Shown: piece after piece, positions 37,902 through 46,748 of the stretch
How the letters are laid out: every line of letters begins with the position of its first letter
Numbering within the stretch: position 1 is the first letter of the stretch
Assembly: GCF_900094575.1 (NCBI RefSeq)
Contig: NZ_FMAE01000003.1
Coordinates: 620,001-684,000 of the forward strand
Reading direction: 5' to 3'
Origin: Bradyrhizobium yuanmingense
GTDB lineage: Bacteria; Pseudomonadota; Alphaproteobacteria; Rhizobiales; Xanthobacteraceae
DNA length: 64,000 bases
The notes under the pieces: generated by a model
Told to the model about the DNA's origin: nothing
The model's input: only the letters and a program-made list of their open reading frames with translations
Database searches by the model: none
Position numbers and translations under genes: made by a program

Positions 37902-38804
37902 CTAACCCGACGATCGCTTCTCGACAGCCGCCGCGATTTTCTCCAGGGCGGCGTTTGTGTGCCGCAAGTCGACCAGCTGCTGTTCGCACATCTCGATGAT
38001 CGTTCGTCCAGACCGCCATCCGAACGACCGTGCGCCCCCTCGGCAACAAAGCCAGATCAGCGCTGCCAGAAAGACGCCGGCAGCGAGCCAGGATAGCGCC
38101 TGCTTCCGGTCGACGTCCGCGAAGGCCTGGCGGAGGTCGCCCTTGCGCAGGTACGCAATCGCGCGGCTGCCGTAGGCGGCATAGTCGTGGGCATATTCGG
38201 GATCAACTGCGATCACCCGGTTGTAGTCGGCAATGGCACGGTCAAAATCGCCTTTGGCAAAATAGGCGTTGCCCCGGGCCATGAGAGCGAAGCTATTGTT
38301 CGCATTCAGCTGGATGGTGGCGGTATAGTCGGCAATGGCGCGGTCGTTGTCCCCTTTCCTTTGATAGGCGTAGCCGCGCTCGCCGTATCCGACCCGCTTT
38401 CCATGGTCTGACAGGCCGGCTTCGAATGCCTGGTCGACGTCGGCTATTGCCCGGTCGTGGTCGTGCCGTTGGTTGTAGATGTGCGACCGGTTGAGCAGTG
38501 AGCCGCCAGCTTTCGGGTTTACCCGGATCGCCGCGGTGAAATCTTCAAGGGCGCGGTCATCGCGATCGGCGAAGCTTGTCCATGGCCAGGAACAGCCACG
38601 CGCATGATACAAACTCGACAGGTCTTCGCCGTTGTAGTCTCCGCTCTGGATCGCGCGTGTGCAGGCAGCGATGATCTCGGCAGAGGCTTCCTTCGTCCGT
38701 TCCAAACAGACTTGTCGATCGTCGGCAGCCGCTGGCCGGCTGACGACGGCGGCTGCGAGTGCCAGAACAACTAGCAGGATGTCGGCGGCAATGCCCGAGC
38801 GCAT
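37902..38804 (-). CDS. Exported/membrane TPR protein with C-terminal anchor
   Basis: A 300-residue protein. The signal peptide is MRSGIAADILLVVLALAAAVVSRPAAA. About four TPR units follow (for example DRAIADYTATIQLNANNSFALMARGNAYFAKG). A membrane segment lies at about residues 238-256 (ALSWLAAGVFLAALIWLCC), and the C-terminal tail is EQQLVDLRHTNAALEKIAAAVEK, probably a short coiled coil. The same tail type ends the neighbouring gene at 38836-39150. The TPR part should face the periplasm. Confidence 0.8.
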   Translation of the reverse strand: MRSGIAADILLVVLALAAAVVSRPAAADDRQVCLERTKEASAEIIAACTRAIQSGDYNGEDLSSLYHARGCSWPWTSFADRDDRALEDFTAAIRVNPKAGGSLLNRSHIYNQRHDHDRAIADVDQAFEAGLSDHGKRVGYGERGYAYQRKGDNDRAIADYTATIQLNANNSFALMARGNAYFAKGDFDRAIADYNRVIAVDPEYAHDYAAYGSRAIAYLRKGDLRQAFADVDRKQALSWLAAGVFLAALIWLCCRGGARSFGWRSGRTIIEMCEQQLVDLRHTNAALEKIAAAVEKRSSG

Positions 38805-38835
38805 GACTTCGTCCCCGCGATGCCCGGTGTTCGCG

Positions 38836-39150
38836 CTAACCAGGAGACGGCTTTTCCAGAGCGGTCGCGATCCTCTCCAGCAATGCATTGGTTCGCCTGT
38901 TTTCCGCGACCTGCTGCTCGTATAGATCGACCCAGCTCGCCCCGGATGATGAGCGCCGGATCGTGCGCGAGTACCATAGCCAGGCGCCCACCAGCACCAG
39001 GAACGGCAACCAGGACACGATCAGATTAAAGACCCAGGATGAACCACCGCTTCCGCCTGGTGTGTTGGCGAACGCAAAGAAAACGACGAGAGCTCCGACG
39101 AGACTGACCCACAAGGCAATCAACAGAAGTCGAGATCGAAGCTTGGTCAT
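38836..39150 (-). CDS. Small membrane protein with FtsH-like N-terminus and helical tail
   Basis: A 104-residue protein with two membrane segments: LLLIALWVSLVGALVVFFAFA and WVFNLIVSWLPFLVLVGAWLWYSRTI. The second recalls the second transmembrane region of FtsH, but there is no AAA or protease domain. The tail EQQVAENRRTNALLERIATALEK matches the end of the TPR protein 31 bases downstream. The two form a likely operon. The start at 39150 is chosen over the codon at 39231. Confidence 0.72.
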   Translation of the reverse strand: MTKLRSRLLLIALWVSLVGALVVFFAFANTPGGSGGSSWVFNLIVSWLPFLVLVGAWLWYSRTIRRSSSGASWVDLYEQQVAENRRTNALLERIATALEKPSPG

Positions 39151-39416
39151 TTCAGTCACGGCAGTTCCCTTTGGTCGGCTGACAAGGCCGATACTATCAT
39201 GAGTTGATTTCTCCTCCATGCTCTCGCGCATGCGGTCGTTGCAACGTGGTTAGCCGTTTCTTTGCTGTACGCCTTGGCCATCATGACGCCCACCGTCACG
39301 AGGGCACACCGTGAAATTCGTTGCAATTGTCCGGATTGGGCCGGAAGCCGTCGTTGCCTTTCGCTCAGAACGTTCGCGCGGGGTCCCTCAGCGGAAATTA
39401 ACGTTGCGTCGCCAAC

Positions 39417-39833
39417 ATGCTCGACATGCATTCCAAACGGCGTCGTCAAGTGCCCTATCTGGTTCACACCAAAAGAGAGCTCGGCCTGATGCTCCGAGGC
39501 ACCAAGCCCCTCGCATATTTCATGGATATCGTCGGCCAGGAGCCGGACATCTGTATTCGGTATTGGCGCATGTTCGACCGGCATGTCGCTGAAGGCCGCC
39601 TGACGAAGCGCGAGCTGATCGAGCCATGTCCTGGGGCGCCGCAGCTCGAATATCGGATGCTGTTCTACACATTGCCCGGTCACGAGTGGCGGATTGACGC
39701 CATGCTTGCGCTGCTGAACGAGGCCGGAGCCTGGTCCGATGATCGAGAACGGCGCTTCGGCGAATTGCTCGGTTACGAGACCTGGCAGATCGACCATTGG
39801 CTGACGCATGGTCGCTCGCCGACCGACGCTTAG
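39417..39833 (+). CDS. Conserved hypothetical protein, 138 residues
   Basis: A soluble protein containing VPYLVHTKRELGLMLRGTKPLAYFMDIVG, LTKRELIEPCPGAPQLEYRMLFYTLPGHEWRIDAMLALLNEAGAWSDDRERRFGELLGYETWQIDHWL. The pattern resembles a rhizobial family of unknown function. No strong ribosome-binding site is seen; ATG 39426 is an alternative start. GC content is lower than in the core genes nearby. Confidence 0.65.
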   Translation: MLDMHSKRRRQVPYLVHTKRELGLMLRGTKPLAYFMDIVGQEPDICIRYWRMFDRHVAEGRLTKRELIEPCPGAPQLEYRMLFYTLPGHEWRIDAMLALLNEAGAWSDDRERRFGELLGYETWQIDHWLTHGRSPTDA

Positions 39834-39882
39834 CTTGCTGTCCCGCACACTGGCAACCCTGCAGCGCTCGAGGAGCCCCTTG

Positions 39883-40086
39883 CTATGCGGAAAGTCGGGA
39901 ACGATAGGGCGCGGTGAGCAGCAGCATGAACAGCGCTCTCTCGGCCTGGTACTTTGCTGCGGGTCGACTGGCTTCCCGGCCCTGCATCACCACCGCGCCT
40001 TGAATGGTGCAGACGCTCCAGCTCCATGTCCTGCGCCTGCGCTGCGCCAGGGTCACTTCGAAAATCGGAAATTCCGGTCCCGCCAT
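39883..40086 (-). CDS. Possible small protein, 67 residues
   Basis: Starts MAGPEFPIFEVTLAQRRRRTWSWSVCTIQG and ends AKYQAERALFMLLLTAPYRSRLSA. The tryptophan-rich strand followed by an alanine-rich helix resembles short rhizobial hypotheticals. GAGAAG lies about nine bases before the ATG. The frame is open further up to 40155 (GTG) and beyond, so the start is uncertain. Confidence 0.45.
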   Translation of the reverse strand: MAGPEFPIFEVTLAQRRRRTWSWSVCTIQGAVVMQGREASRPAAKYQAERALFMLLLTAPYRSRLSA

Positions 40087-40213
40087 CGCCGCCGCTTCTC
40101 GCCAGACATCCAATTTGGGCGGAGTTGAACCCGGAGCGCCGGCCTGTGTCTTCACCCATTTGGGTGAAGCGAAGCTTGTCCCTGCCGACGCACGCCACCG
40201 GACAAGTCCGGCG

Positions 40214-41326
40214 TCAATCTCTCAGCGGTAATTTGGGGATCGCACCGAAGAGGGCAGCTGCGCTCTTCTGGTTGCGCGTTCCCGTCTTGGCGAGGACGGC
40301 CTTGACCTGGGTGCGGATGGTTTCGCGGCTGAGCCCGTGATGCGCGGCGATGTCGCCGATCGTCTGTCCTTGCGCGATTCCGCGCGCAACGCGCGCCTCG
40401 CTCGGGGTGAGGTCGAACAGGCCGCGAATGAGGGCGAGGCTCGGGGCCTGTGAGGCGGTGACCGGCGTCGCGATGAGGAGGCCAACCGCTCCATCGAAGA
40501 GATCGCGGGCCTCGCCCGGCATCGAAACCAGATGAAGCACCACCCGATCGAGATCGCTGGCGCGACGCGCGGCGAAGGAGCACACGGCCTTGTCCGGCGC
40601 ATCGAGTTGGGCGAGGCCGGCGCGCAGCAGGGTGTCGGCGGCGCGGTCCTTGATCGCGATCCGGTCCTTCGGCAACCATTGCAGAAGGTCGGTCATGGCT
40701 TCGATCAAGGCGTTGGCGGTCAGAACCCGCCCGGAGCGCGTGATCGCGAGGGCCGGCAAGCCGACCAGCGACAGCGCCTCGGTTGCCGCCCGCATCCGGG
40801 TGAGGCGCCAGCGTGTCGACAGCAAAGCCGCCCGCGCGAGATGGGGGCGAAAGCGGTCGAGAAAATCGAGGTCCTGCCGCGAAAAGGCGGGGCGGCCGGC
40901 CAGTCTTTCCATGTGGAAGACGATGATCTCACCGGACGGGCTGCGGACCGCCGTCGCGCAGGCGTGTTCGAAGCCCCACTTCTTGTTCCATTCCACCCGA
41001 TATGGATCGCGCTCCCATTCCTCCGGCGAAAATGCCTCGTGCTCGCCGACGAAGCCGGGGTGATCAAGCGCCAGGAGTCGCGGGGTCGTCTCCGTCCGGC
41101 TGGAGAGGTCGCCACGCAGGAACGCCGAGAAAGCCTCGCGGATCGACGGCGACGTCACGACACCATTCCAGACACCGGACCACTGATCGGAGTCCGAGGT
41201 GATCATGACCATGCCATGCGCGCCCGCGGCATGAGCGATGTTCTCCAGGACGTCCGGCCAGAGCTCCGGAACGGTCGCTGCCTCGTGGATGCGGTCCACG
41301 ATCTGCTCGAAGTCGATGCCCGTCAT
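40214..41326 (-). CDS. LuxR-type HTH regulator with large N-terminal sensor
   Basis: A 370-residue regulator. The last 65 residues hold the LuxR helix-turn-helix (FDLTPSEARVARGIAQGQTIGDIAAHHGLSRETIRTQVKAVLAKTGTRNQ). The N-terminal 290 residues have a GAF/PAS-like appearance (GIDFEQIVDRIHEAATVPELWPDVLENIAHAAGAHGMVMIT, VRSPSGEIIVFHMERL) with a second sensor-like block (LVGLPALAITRSGRVLTANALIEAM). This layout is common among rhizobial LuxR proteins of unknown signal. The start at 41326 (MTGIDFEQ) is favoured over the TTG at 41446. Confidence 0.85.
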   Translation of the reverse strand: MTGIDFEQIVDRIHEAATVPELWPDVLENIAHAAGAHGMVMITSDSDQWSGVWNGVVTSPSIREAFSAFLRGDLSSRTETTPRLLALDHPGFVGEHEAFSPEEWERDPYRVEWNKKWGFEHACATAVRSPSGEIIVFHMERLAGRPAFSRQDLDFLDRFRPHLARAALLSTRWRLTRMRAATEALSLVGLPALAITRSGRVLTANALIEAMTDLLQWLPKDRIAIKDRAADTLLRAGLAQLDAPDKAVCSFAARRASDLDRVVLHLVSMPGEARDLFDGAVGLLIATPVTASQAPSLALIRGLFDLTPSEARVARGIAQGQTIGDIAAHHGLSRETIRTQVKAVLAKTGTRNQKSAAALFGAIPKLPLRD

Positions 41327-41640
41327 TGCTGCGCTGGACCCATCAGATTCGACCGATCTTTCAGACGCGCGGCGTGCATTTCTGCAGCAGCCTTCGTGCT
41401 TCGCCCGCCCAAGGCCCTTGATACCAATCCGCTTCGGCGGAACCAATTGCTACTATTTCCCAAGCCGGCCCGGATGGACGGCTAGCAGAAATCATGTCCA
41501 TATATCAACTATTTGACAGGTCAGAGGTTGTCCCGGCGGCTTTCAAGGTCGGTCTGATCCCGTAAGCCGGGGGCAGCGCTGAATGGACCACGGTTCTCGG
41601 CGCATCAACCTATCGGCGTTCGCGGATAGAGGAGGCGAGC
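41327..41640. other. Divergent promoter region, gene-free
   Basis: These 314 bases separate the LuxR gene and the small membrane protein gene at 41641. No gene is supported here. The AT-rich stretch at about 41450-41515 is a plausible promoter location, but no clear consensus was found. Confidence 0.4.
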
Positions 41641-41868
41641 ATGATCCTCATATGGCTTGGAGTGCTCCTTGTTTTCGGCGGCGTACTCCAAATGGCGTTT
41701 CAGCCCATTTGGCGAGGTCGATTCAGTGGTGGGAAGTGGCTTCGCTCCGGACGTGACACGCTGGAGCCTGAAAGGCCCGGCAGCGGCTTCGGCGTCAAAT
41801 CGAACTGGCCTGGACTTGTGATGGTCGCGCTTGGCGGCGCTTTCTTGCTGGCCGGAGCTGCCATCTGA
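41641..41868 (+). CDS. Small two-span membrane protein, 75 residues
   Basis: GAGGAGG precedes the ATG at 41641. The protein is MILIWLGVLLVFGGVLQMAFQPIWRG, a hydrophilic loop with SGRDTLEPERPGSGFG, then WPGLVMVALGGAFLLAGAAI. Both ends are membrane segments. No known family recognised. Confidence 0.7.
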   Translation: MILIWLGVLLVFGGVLQMAFQPIWRGRFSGGKWLRSGRDTLEPERPGSGFGVKSNWPGLVMVALGGAFLLAGAAI

Positions 41869-41984
41869 GTTGAAAGCAGACAAAGGCAGCTTTTTGGGGC
41901 CCGCCTGTCCCAATCCATGGGGACAGACGGCGGCAACTGAAAGGCGCTAGCCTCGGCATCGAGGAGACGACAAGGGAGCGAAGC

Positions 41985-43151
41985 TTGAGCACCGCGCCGC
42001 GCATCGAGATCGACCCGGCTGCCTTCTGGGCCGACCCCTATCCGATGCTCGCCAAGATGCGGAAGGAGGCGCCGATCGCCTTCGTGCCGCAGCTCGGCTC
42101 GACGCTGCTGACGAGCCGCGACGACATCTCGATCTCGGAGAAGCAGATCGACGTGTTCTCCTCGCACCAGCCCGCCGGCCTGATGAACCGGCTGATGGGC
42201 CACAACATGATGCGCAAGGATGGCGAGGCGCATCTCGTCGAGCGCCGGGCGATGTTTCCGACGGTGTCACCGAAGACGGTGAAGGGCTACTGGACCGCAC
42301 AGTTCCAGGCCCATGCGGATCGCATCATCGCTTCACTCGAACCGGGCCGGATCGATCTCATGCGCGACTTCGCGCTGCCGTTCTCCGGCGAATGCCTGAA
42401 GTCGATCACCGGCCTTACCAATATCGGCTTTCAGGACATGGACGCGTGGTCGCAAGGCATGATCGAAGGCATCGCCAATTATGCCGGCGACCCTGAGGTC
42501 GAGGCGCGCTGTCATGCGGCGACCGCGGGCATCGACGCCGCGATCGACGACATCCTGCCGGTGATGCGCAAGCATCCCGACCAGAGCATTTTGGGCGTGC
42601 TGCTCGCCTCGGATATGCCGATGGAGAGTGTGCGCGCCAACGTCAAGCTCGCCATCTCCGGCGGCCAGAACGAGCCGCGCAAGGCGATCGCCGGCACGGT
42701 CTGGGCGCTGCTGACCCATCCCGACCAGCTCGATCTGGTCCTGCGCGGCGACGTGTCGTGGCTGCAGGCCTTCGAGGAATATGCCCGCTGGATCTCGCCG
42801 ATCGGCATGTCGCCGCGCCGCATCGCAAAACCCTGGACCATTCGCGATGTGGCGTTCGAGCTCGACGAGCGCGTGTTCCTGATGTTCGGCTCCGCCAACC
42901 GCGACGAGAAGCATTTCGAGCGCGCCGATCAGTTCGACGTGCGGCGCGACACCTCCAAGAGCGTCGCCTTCGGCGCCGGCCCGCATTTCTGCGCCGGCGC
43001 CTTCGCCTCGCGCGCCATGATCGCCGACGTCGCGCTGCCGACATTGTTCGCGCGCGCCTCGCGCATCGAGCTCGCCGAGGACGAAGCGTTGCGGATCGGC
43101 GGCTGGGCCTTCCGCGGGCTGCAGAATCTGCCGGTGAGGTGGGAGCAATAG
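41985..43151 (+). CDS. Cytochrome P450
   Basis: A 388-residue soluble bacterial P450. The heme-binding loop is FGAGPHFCAGAF with the thiolate ligand at Cys336. The K-helix ExxR is EYAR in the middle. The I-helix reads SGGQNEPRKAIAG; the usual acid-threonine pair is replaced by Glu-Pro, which is unusual. TTG at 41985 is taken as start because AAGGGAG lies about seven bases upstream; no ATG fits the family N-terminus. No ferredoxin partner gene is nearby. Confidence 0.88.
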   Translation: MSTAPRIEIDPAAFWADPYPMLAKMRKEAPIAFVPQLGSTLLTSRDDISISEKQIDVFSSHQPAGLMNRLMGHNMMRKDGEAHLVERRAMFPTVSPKTVKGYWTAQFQAHADRIIASLEPGRIDLMRDFALPFSGECLKSITGLTNIGFQDMDAWSQGMIEGIANYAGDPEVEARCHAATAGIDAAIDDILPVMRKHPDQSILGVLLASDMPMESVRANVKLAISGGQNEPRKAIAGTVWALLTHPDQLDLVLRGDVSWLQAFEEYARWISPIGMSPRRIAKPWTIRDVAFELDERVFLMFGSANRDEKHFERADQFDVRRDTSKSVAFGAGPHFCAGAFASRAMIADVALPTLFARASRIELAEDEALRIGGWAFRGLQNLPVRWEQ

Positions 43152-43676
43152 GCCGGTGGTGCTCGTGGCACGTCGCCCGTCACACGTTCGGTGTCATCGC
43201 CCGGCTTGACCGGGCGATCCAGTACTCCGAGACAGTTGTGGTTGAATCGCCGGGCCGCGGCGTACTGGATTCCCCGCCTTCGCGGGGAATGACGGCGAGA
43301 GGGTGGAGGGAGCTCCGCGCCTCGGCACCCACTACGAAATCATGCCATTCTGCCGCTGTTTTGCCCGACGAGTCAACCGCACTTCGGATAATACGTAAGT
43401 CGTTGTTTTCGCACGCCCGGCTACTGTGCATGGGGTTGTTTTGCGACTTTTTATGTTCCGCCGGTCCGGGCTCGACCAAATCCGTGGAGCCCTCACATTC
43501 GCGTGCAGAAAAATTCCATCCTCATTCGCTTCGCCGCTTGAAAGATTAGTCACGCGCGCGGCATGCAGCGCAGTGCTCGCATCGCTATTTTCCCGGACGT
43601 CTCGACAGCTCCGATGACGCGCACCATCATTCGGCAAACGTGAATGATGACAGCCGCACGCGGCCGGGAGTGTGGG
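43152..43676. other. Gene-free region before ssuA
   Basis: This 525-base gap has a family F inverted repeat at 43193-43292. The rest (43293-43676) is lower in GC and has only short, unsupported frames. It presumably holds the ssu promoter, but no sulfur-control site was recognised. Confidence 0.5.
43193..43292. repeat. Intergenic repeat, family F (GTCATCGCCCGGCTTGACC)
   Basis: An inverted repeat: GTCATCGCCCGG with GACCGGGCGATCCAGTAC on the left and GTACTGGATTCCCCGCC with GGGGAATGAC on the right. It lies just behind the P450 gene. Confidence 0.8.
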
Positions 43677-44627
43677 ATGCAGCGTCGAGACTTTCTGAAA
43701 CTTTCGGTTGGAACTGCGGCCGCCGCTGCGTTCGCATCGCCTGCGATCGCGCAAGGCGCGGTGAAGGAAATTCGCATCGGCTACCAGAAGACCGGCGTGC
43801 TGGTCATCACGCGCCAGCAGGCTGCCCTGGAAAGACATTTCGCAGCCTCAGGCATCGAGGTGAAGTGGATCGAGTTCTCCTCGGGGCCGCCGATGATGGA
43901 GGCGATGAACGTCGGCAGCGTCGATTTCGGCGCGGTGGGTGATTCCCCGCCAGTGTTTGCCCAGGCCGCGGGCGCGGCGATCGTCTACGCCGCCGGCCAG
44001 CCCATCACCAACGGCCAGGGCATCCTGGTGCCCAAGGATTCGCCAATCCGCGACATCGCCGATCTCAAGGGCAAGCGCATCGGCTTCACCAAGGGCTCCA
44101 GCGCCCACAACGTCGTGGTGCAGACGCTGGAGAAGGCCGGCCTCACCTATGCCGACATCACCCCGGTCTACCTGACGCCGCCGGATGCCGGCCCCGCCTT
44201 CGCCAATGGCAGCATCGAGGCCTGGGCGATCTGGGATCCGTATTTCGCGATCGGCGAGACCAAGCAGAACGGCCGCATCCTGATCAATGCGCGCGAGGTC
44301 ACCAAGACCAATTCCTTCTACATCGCCAACCGCGAGTTCGCGAAGAACCATGGGGCGATCCTGCAGCAGATCGTCGACGTGACGACCGCGGCAGGCCAAT
44401 GGGCCGAGCAGCACCGCGACGAGGTCGCCAGATCGCTCGCCGCGATTACCGGCGTTCCCTTGGATATCCAGACCGTCGCCGCCAATCGCGCAAATTTCGT
44501 GGTCGGTCCCGTCACCGACGAGATCGTCGCGACCCAGCAGGGCGTCGCCGACCGCTTCTACAAGCTCGGCCTGATCCCGAAGCCGATTCATATTCGCGAC
44601 ATCGTCTGGCGCAACCCGGCAGCCTGA
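43677..44627 (+). CDS. ssuA: Aliphatic sulfonate ABC transporter binding protein
   Basis: A 316-residue periplasmic binding protein with a Tat-like signal (MQRRDFLKLSVGTAAAAAFASPAIAQ). Signatures are IRIGYQKTGVLVITRQQ, VKWIEFSSGPPMMEAMNVGSVDFGAVGDSPP and GKRIGFTKGSSAHNVV. GGGAG lies before the ATG at 43677. It heads a sulfonate operon with ssuD, ssuC and ssuB downstream. The position directly before ssuD supports sulfonate over nitrate or taurine. Confidence 0.92.
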   Translation: MQRRDFLKLSVGTAAAAAFASPAIAQGAVKEIRIGYQKTGVLVITRQQAALERHFAASGIEVKWIEFSSGPPMMEAMNVGSVDFGAVGDSPPVFAQAAGAAIVYAAGQPITNGQGILVPKDSPIRDIADLKGKRIGFTKGSSAHNVVVQTLEKAGLTYADITPVYLTPPDAGPAFANGSIEAWAIWDPYFAIGETKQNGRILINAREVTKTNSFYIANREFAKNHGAILQQIVDVTTAAGQWAEQHRDEVARSLAAITGVPLDIQTVAANRANFVVGPVTDEIVATQQGVADRFYKLGLIPKPIHIRDIVWRNPAA

Positions 44628-44665
44628 CCGTGCCGACAACTCTTCCCGTTCAAAAAGGTCTGAAC

Positions 44666-44752
44666 ATGAAGCGCATCGTTCAACGCGTGATCGCAGCCAT
44701 CGTGCTGTCGATCGGCATCGTCGCGGCCGCCGTCGGCACGACTTACGGCTAG
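44666..44752 (+). CDS. 28-residue hydrophobic peptide in the ssu operon
   Basis: The reading frame ATG to TAG is MKRIVQRVIAAIVLSIGIVAAAVGTTYG. A basic start is followed by a membrane-like helix and a short polar end; it could be a signal-like membrane peptide. AAGGT lies eight bases upstream. It fits between ssuA and ssuD with 38- and 9-base gaps. Too short for standard calling; whether it is translated is unproven. Confidence 0.5.
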   Translation: MKRIVQRVIAAIVLSIGIVAAAVGTTYG

Positions 44753-44761
44753 GGGCAATCC

Positions 44762-45925
44762 ATGAGCCAATCCAACGCCAACATCCTCTGGTTCCTGCCG
44801 ACGCATGGCGACGGCCGCTATCTCGGCACCGGCATCGGCGGCCGCGAGGTCAATTTCAACTATCTGCGCCAGGTCGCGCAGGCCGCCGATCAGCTCGGCT
44901 ATTTCGGCGTGCTGTTGCCGACCGGCCGGTCCTGCGAGGATTCCTGGATCGTCGCGTCCTCAGTCGCGCCGTTCACTGAGCGGCTGCGCTATCTCGTCGC
45001 CGTTCGGCCCGGCCTGCAATCGCCGAGCGTCGCCGCGCGCATGACCGCGACGCTCGATCGCGTCTCGAACGGCCGGCTTCTCGTCAACGTCGTCACCGGC
45101 GGCGATCCCGTCGAGAACAAGGGCGACGGCATCTTCCTCGGCCACGACGAGCGCTACGAGGTCACCCGCGAGTTCCTCAGCGTCTACAGCGACCTGCTCG
45201 CCGGCAAGACGGTGAACGTCGAGGGCAGGCACATCCGCATCGAGGGTGGCAAGCTGCTGTTTCCGCCCGTGCAGTCGCCGCGGCCCCCGCTGTATTTTGG
45301 CGGCTCCTCCGATGCCGGCATCGACGTCGCGGCGGACACCGTCGACAAATATCTCACCTGGGGCGAGCCGCCGGCGCTGGTCGCCGAGAAGATCGCGAAG
45401 GTGAGGGAGGTTGCCGCCGCTCGTGGCCGCAAACTCTCCTTCGGCATCCGCCTTCACGTCATCGTCCGCGAGACCAACGAAGAAGCCTGGCACGCCGCGA
45501 ACGAGCTGATCAGGCATGTCAGCGACGACACCATCGCGCTGGCGCAGAAGAACTTTGCCCGTATGGACTCGGTCGGTCAGCACCGCATGGCGCAGCTCCA
45601 CGGCGGCAAGCGCGACAAGCTCGAGATCGCGCCGAACCTGTGGGCCGGCGTCGGCCTCGTCCGCGGCGGCGCCGGCACGGCGCTGGTCGGCGACGCCCAG
45701 ACGGTGGCGGCCCGCATCAAGGAGTACCAGGATCTCGGCATCGATACCTTCATCATGTCGGGCTACCCGCATCTCGAGGAAGCCTATCGCTTCGCCGAGC
45801 TGGTGTTTCCGCTGCTCGCGCTGGATCAGCCTTCCAACGTGACGAAGCTGCATTTCAACGGCGGTCCGTTCGGCGAGACCGTCGGCAGCGATTTCCGTCC
45901 GCAGCACCGGGTGTCGCAGTCATGA
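44762..45925 (+). CDS. ssuD: FMNH2-dependent alkanesulfonate monooxygenase
   Basis: A 387-residue luciferase-family enzyme that splits alkanesulfonates to aldehyde and sulfite. SsuD signatures are [75 protein letters not shown]. Length is usual. Its stop overlaps the ssuC start (ATGA). The reduced flavin is presumably supplied by the reductase at 47632. Confidence 0.96.
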   Translation: MSQSNANILWFLPTHGDGRYLGTGIGGREVNFNYLRQVAQAADQLGYFGVLLPTGRSCEDSWIVASSVAPFTERLRYLVAVRPGLQSPSVAARMTATLDRVSNGRLLVNVVTGGDPVENKGDGIFLGHDERYEVTREFLSVYSDLLAGKTVNVEGRHIRIEGGKLLFPPVQSPRPPLYFGGSSDAGIDVAADTVDKYLTWGEPPALVAEKIAKVREVAAARGRKLSFGIRLHVIVRETNEEAWHAANELIRHVSDDTIALAQKNFARMDSVGQHRMAQLHGGKRDKLEIAPNLWAGVGLVRGGAGTALVGDAQTVAARIKEYQDLGIDTFIMSGYPHLEEAYRFAELVFPLLALDQPSNVTKLHFNGGPFGETVGSDFRPQHRVSQS

Positions 45926-46728
45926 GCCTGATCGACAGCATTTCGCTTCCGCGCAGCATCCGCCTGCCGCGGGCCGACGGCCTGATCCAGTGGATCGTGC
46001 CGCTCGCCATCATCGCGGTCTGGCAGGTCGCGAGCGTCACCGGCTTCGTGCCGACGCGGGTGCTGCCGGCCCCGAGCGACGTCGTGCTCGCGGGCTGGAA
46101 GCTGCTGGTCTCCGGTGAGCTCGTCCGCAACATCTGGGTGTCGTTCTGGCGCGCCTCGGTCGGCTTTTTGATCGGCGGCAGCATCGGCTTCGCCTTCGGC
46201 CTCGCCAACGGCCTGTCGCAGCTCTCGGCCAGGCTCACCGATACCACCCTGCAGATGGTGCGCAACGTGCCGCATCTGGCGCTGATCCCGCTGGTCATCC
46301 TCCGGTTCGGCATCGACGAAAGCGCAAAGCTCTTCCTGGTGGCGCTCGGGGTGTTCTTCCCGATCTATCTCAACACGCTGCACGGCATCCGCACCGTCGA
46401 TCCGCAGCTGATCGAGATGGGCCGCATCTACGGCATGACCGATGGCGAACTGTTCCGCCGCGTCATCTTCCCGGGCGCGCTGCCTTCGATCTTCGTCGGC
46501 ATCCGCTTTGCGCTCGGCATCATGTGGCTGACGCTGATCGTCGCCGAGACCATCGCGGCCTCTTCCGGCCTCGGCTACATGGCGATGCAAGCGCGCGAGT
46601 TCATGCTGATCGACGTCGTCGTGCTCTCGATCCTGATCTACGCCCTGCTCGGCAAGCTCGCCGACAGCGCCTCCCGCGTGCTGGAGCGTCTGACGCTCTC
46701 CTGGCACCCCGCCTTCCAGAAACGTTGA
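45922..46728 (+). CDS. ssuC: Aliphatic sulfonate ABC transporter permease
   Basis: A 268-residue inner-membrane permease with about six spans. The first runs [19 protein letters not shown]. The EAA-like loop is [32 protein letters not shown]. The ATG at 45922 overlaps the ssuD stop. The longer frame from 45640 is the shadow of ssuD. Confidence 0.94.
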   Translation: MSLIDSISLPRSIRLPRADGLIQWIVPLAIIAVWQVASVTGFVPTRVLPAPSDVVLAGWKLLVSGELVRNIWVSFWRASVGFLIGGSIGFAFGLANGLSQLSARLTDTTLQMVRNVPHLALIPLVILRFGIDESAKLFLVALGVFFPIYLNTLHGIRTVDPQLIEMGRIYGMTDGELFRRVIFPGALPSIFVGIRFALGIMWLTLIVAETIAASSGLGYMAMQAREFMLIDVVVLSILIYALLGKLADSASRVLERLTLSWHPAFQKR

Positions 46729-46748
46729 GCGAAAATACTGGGAATCAC

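Noticed and set aside
44399..44752. 117-residue frame ending in the 28-residue peptide
   Set aside because: Most of it is a shadow of ssuA; only the last 28 codons have an independent start and site.
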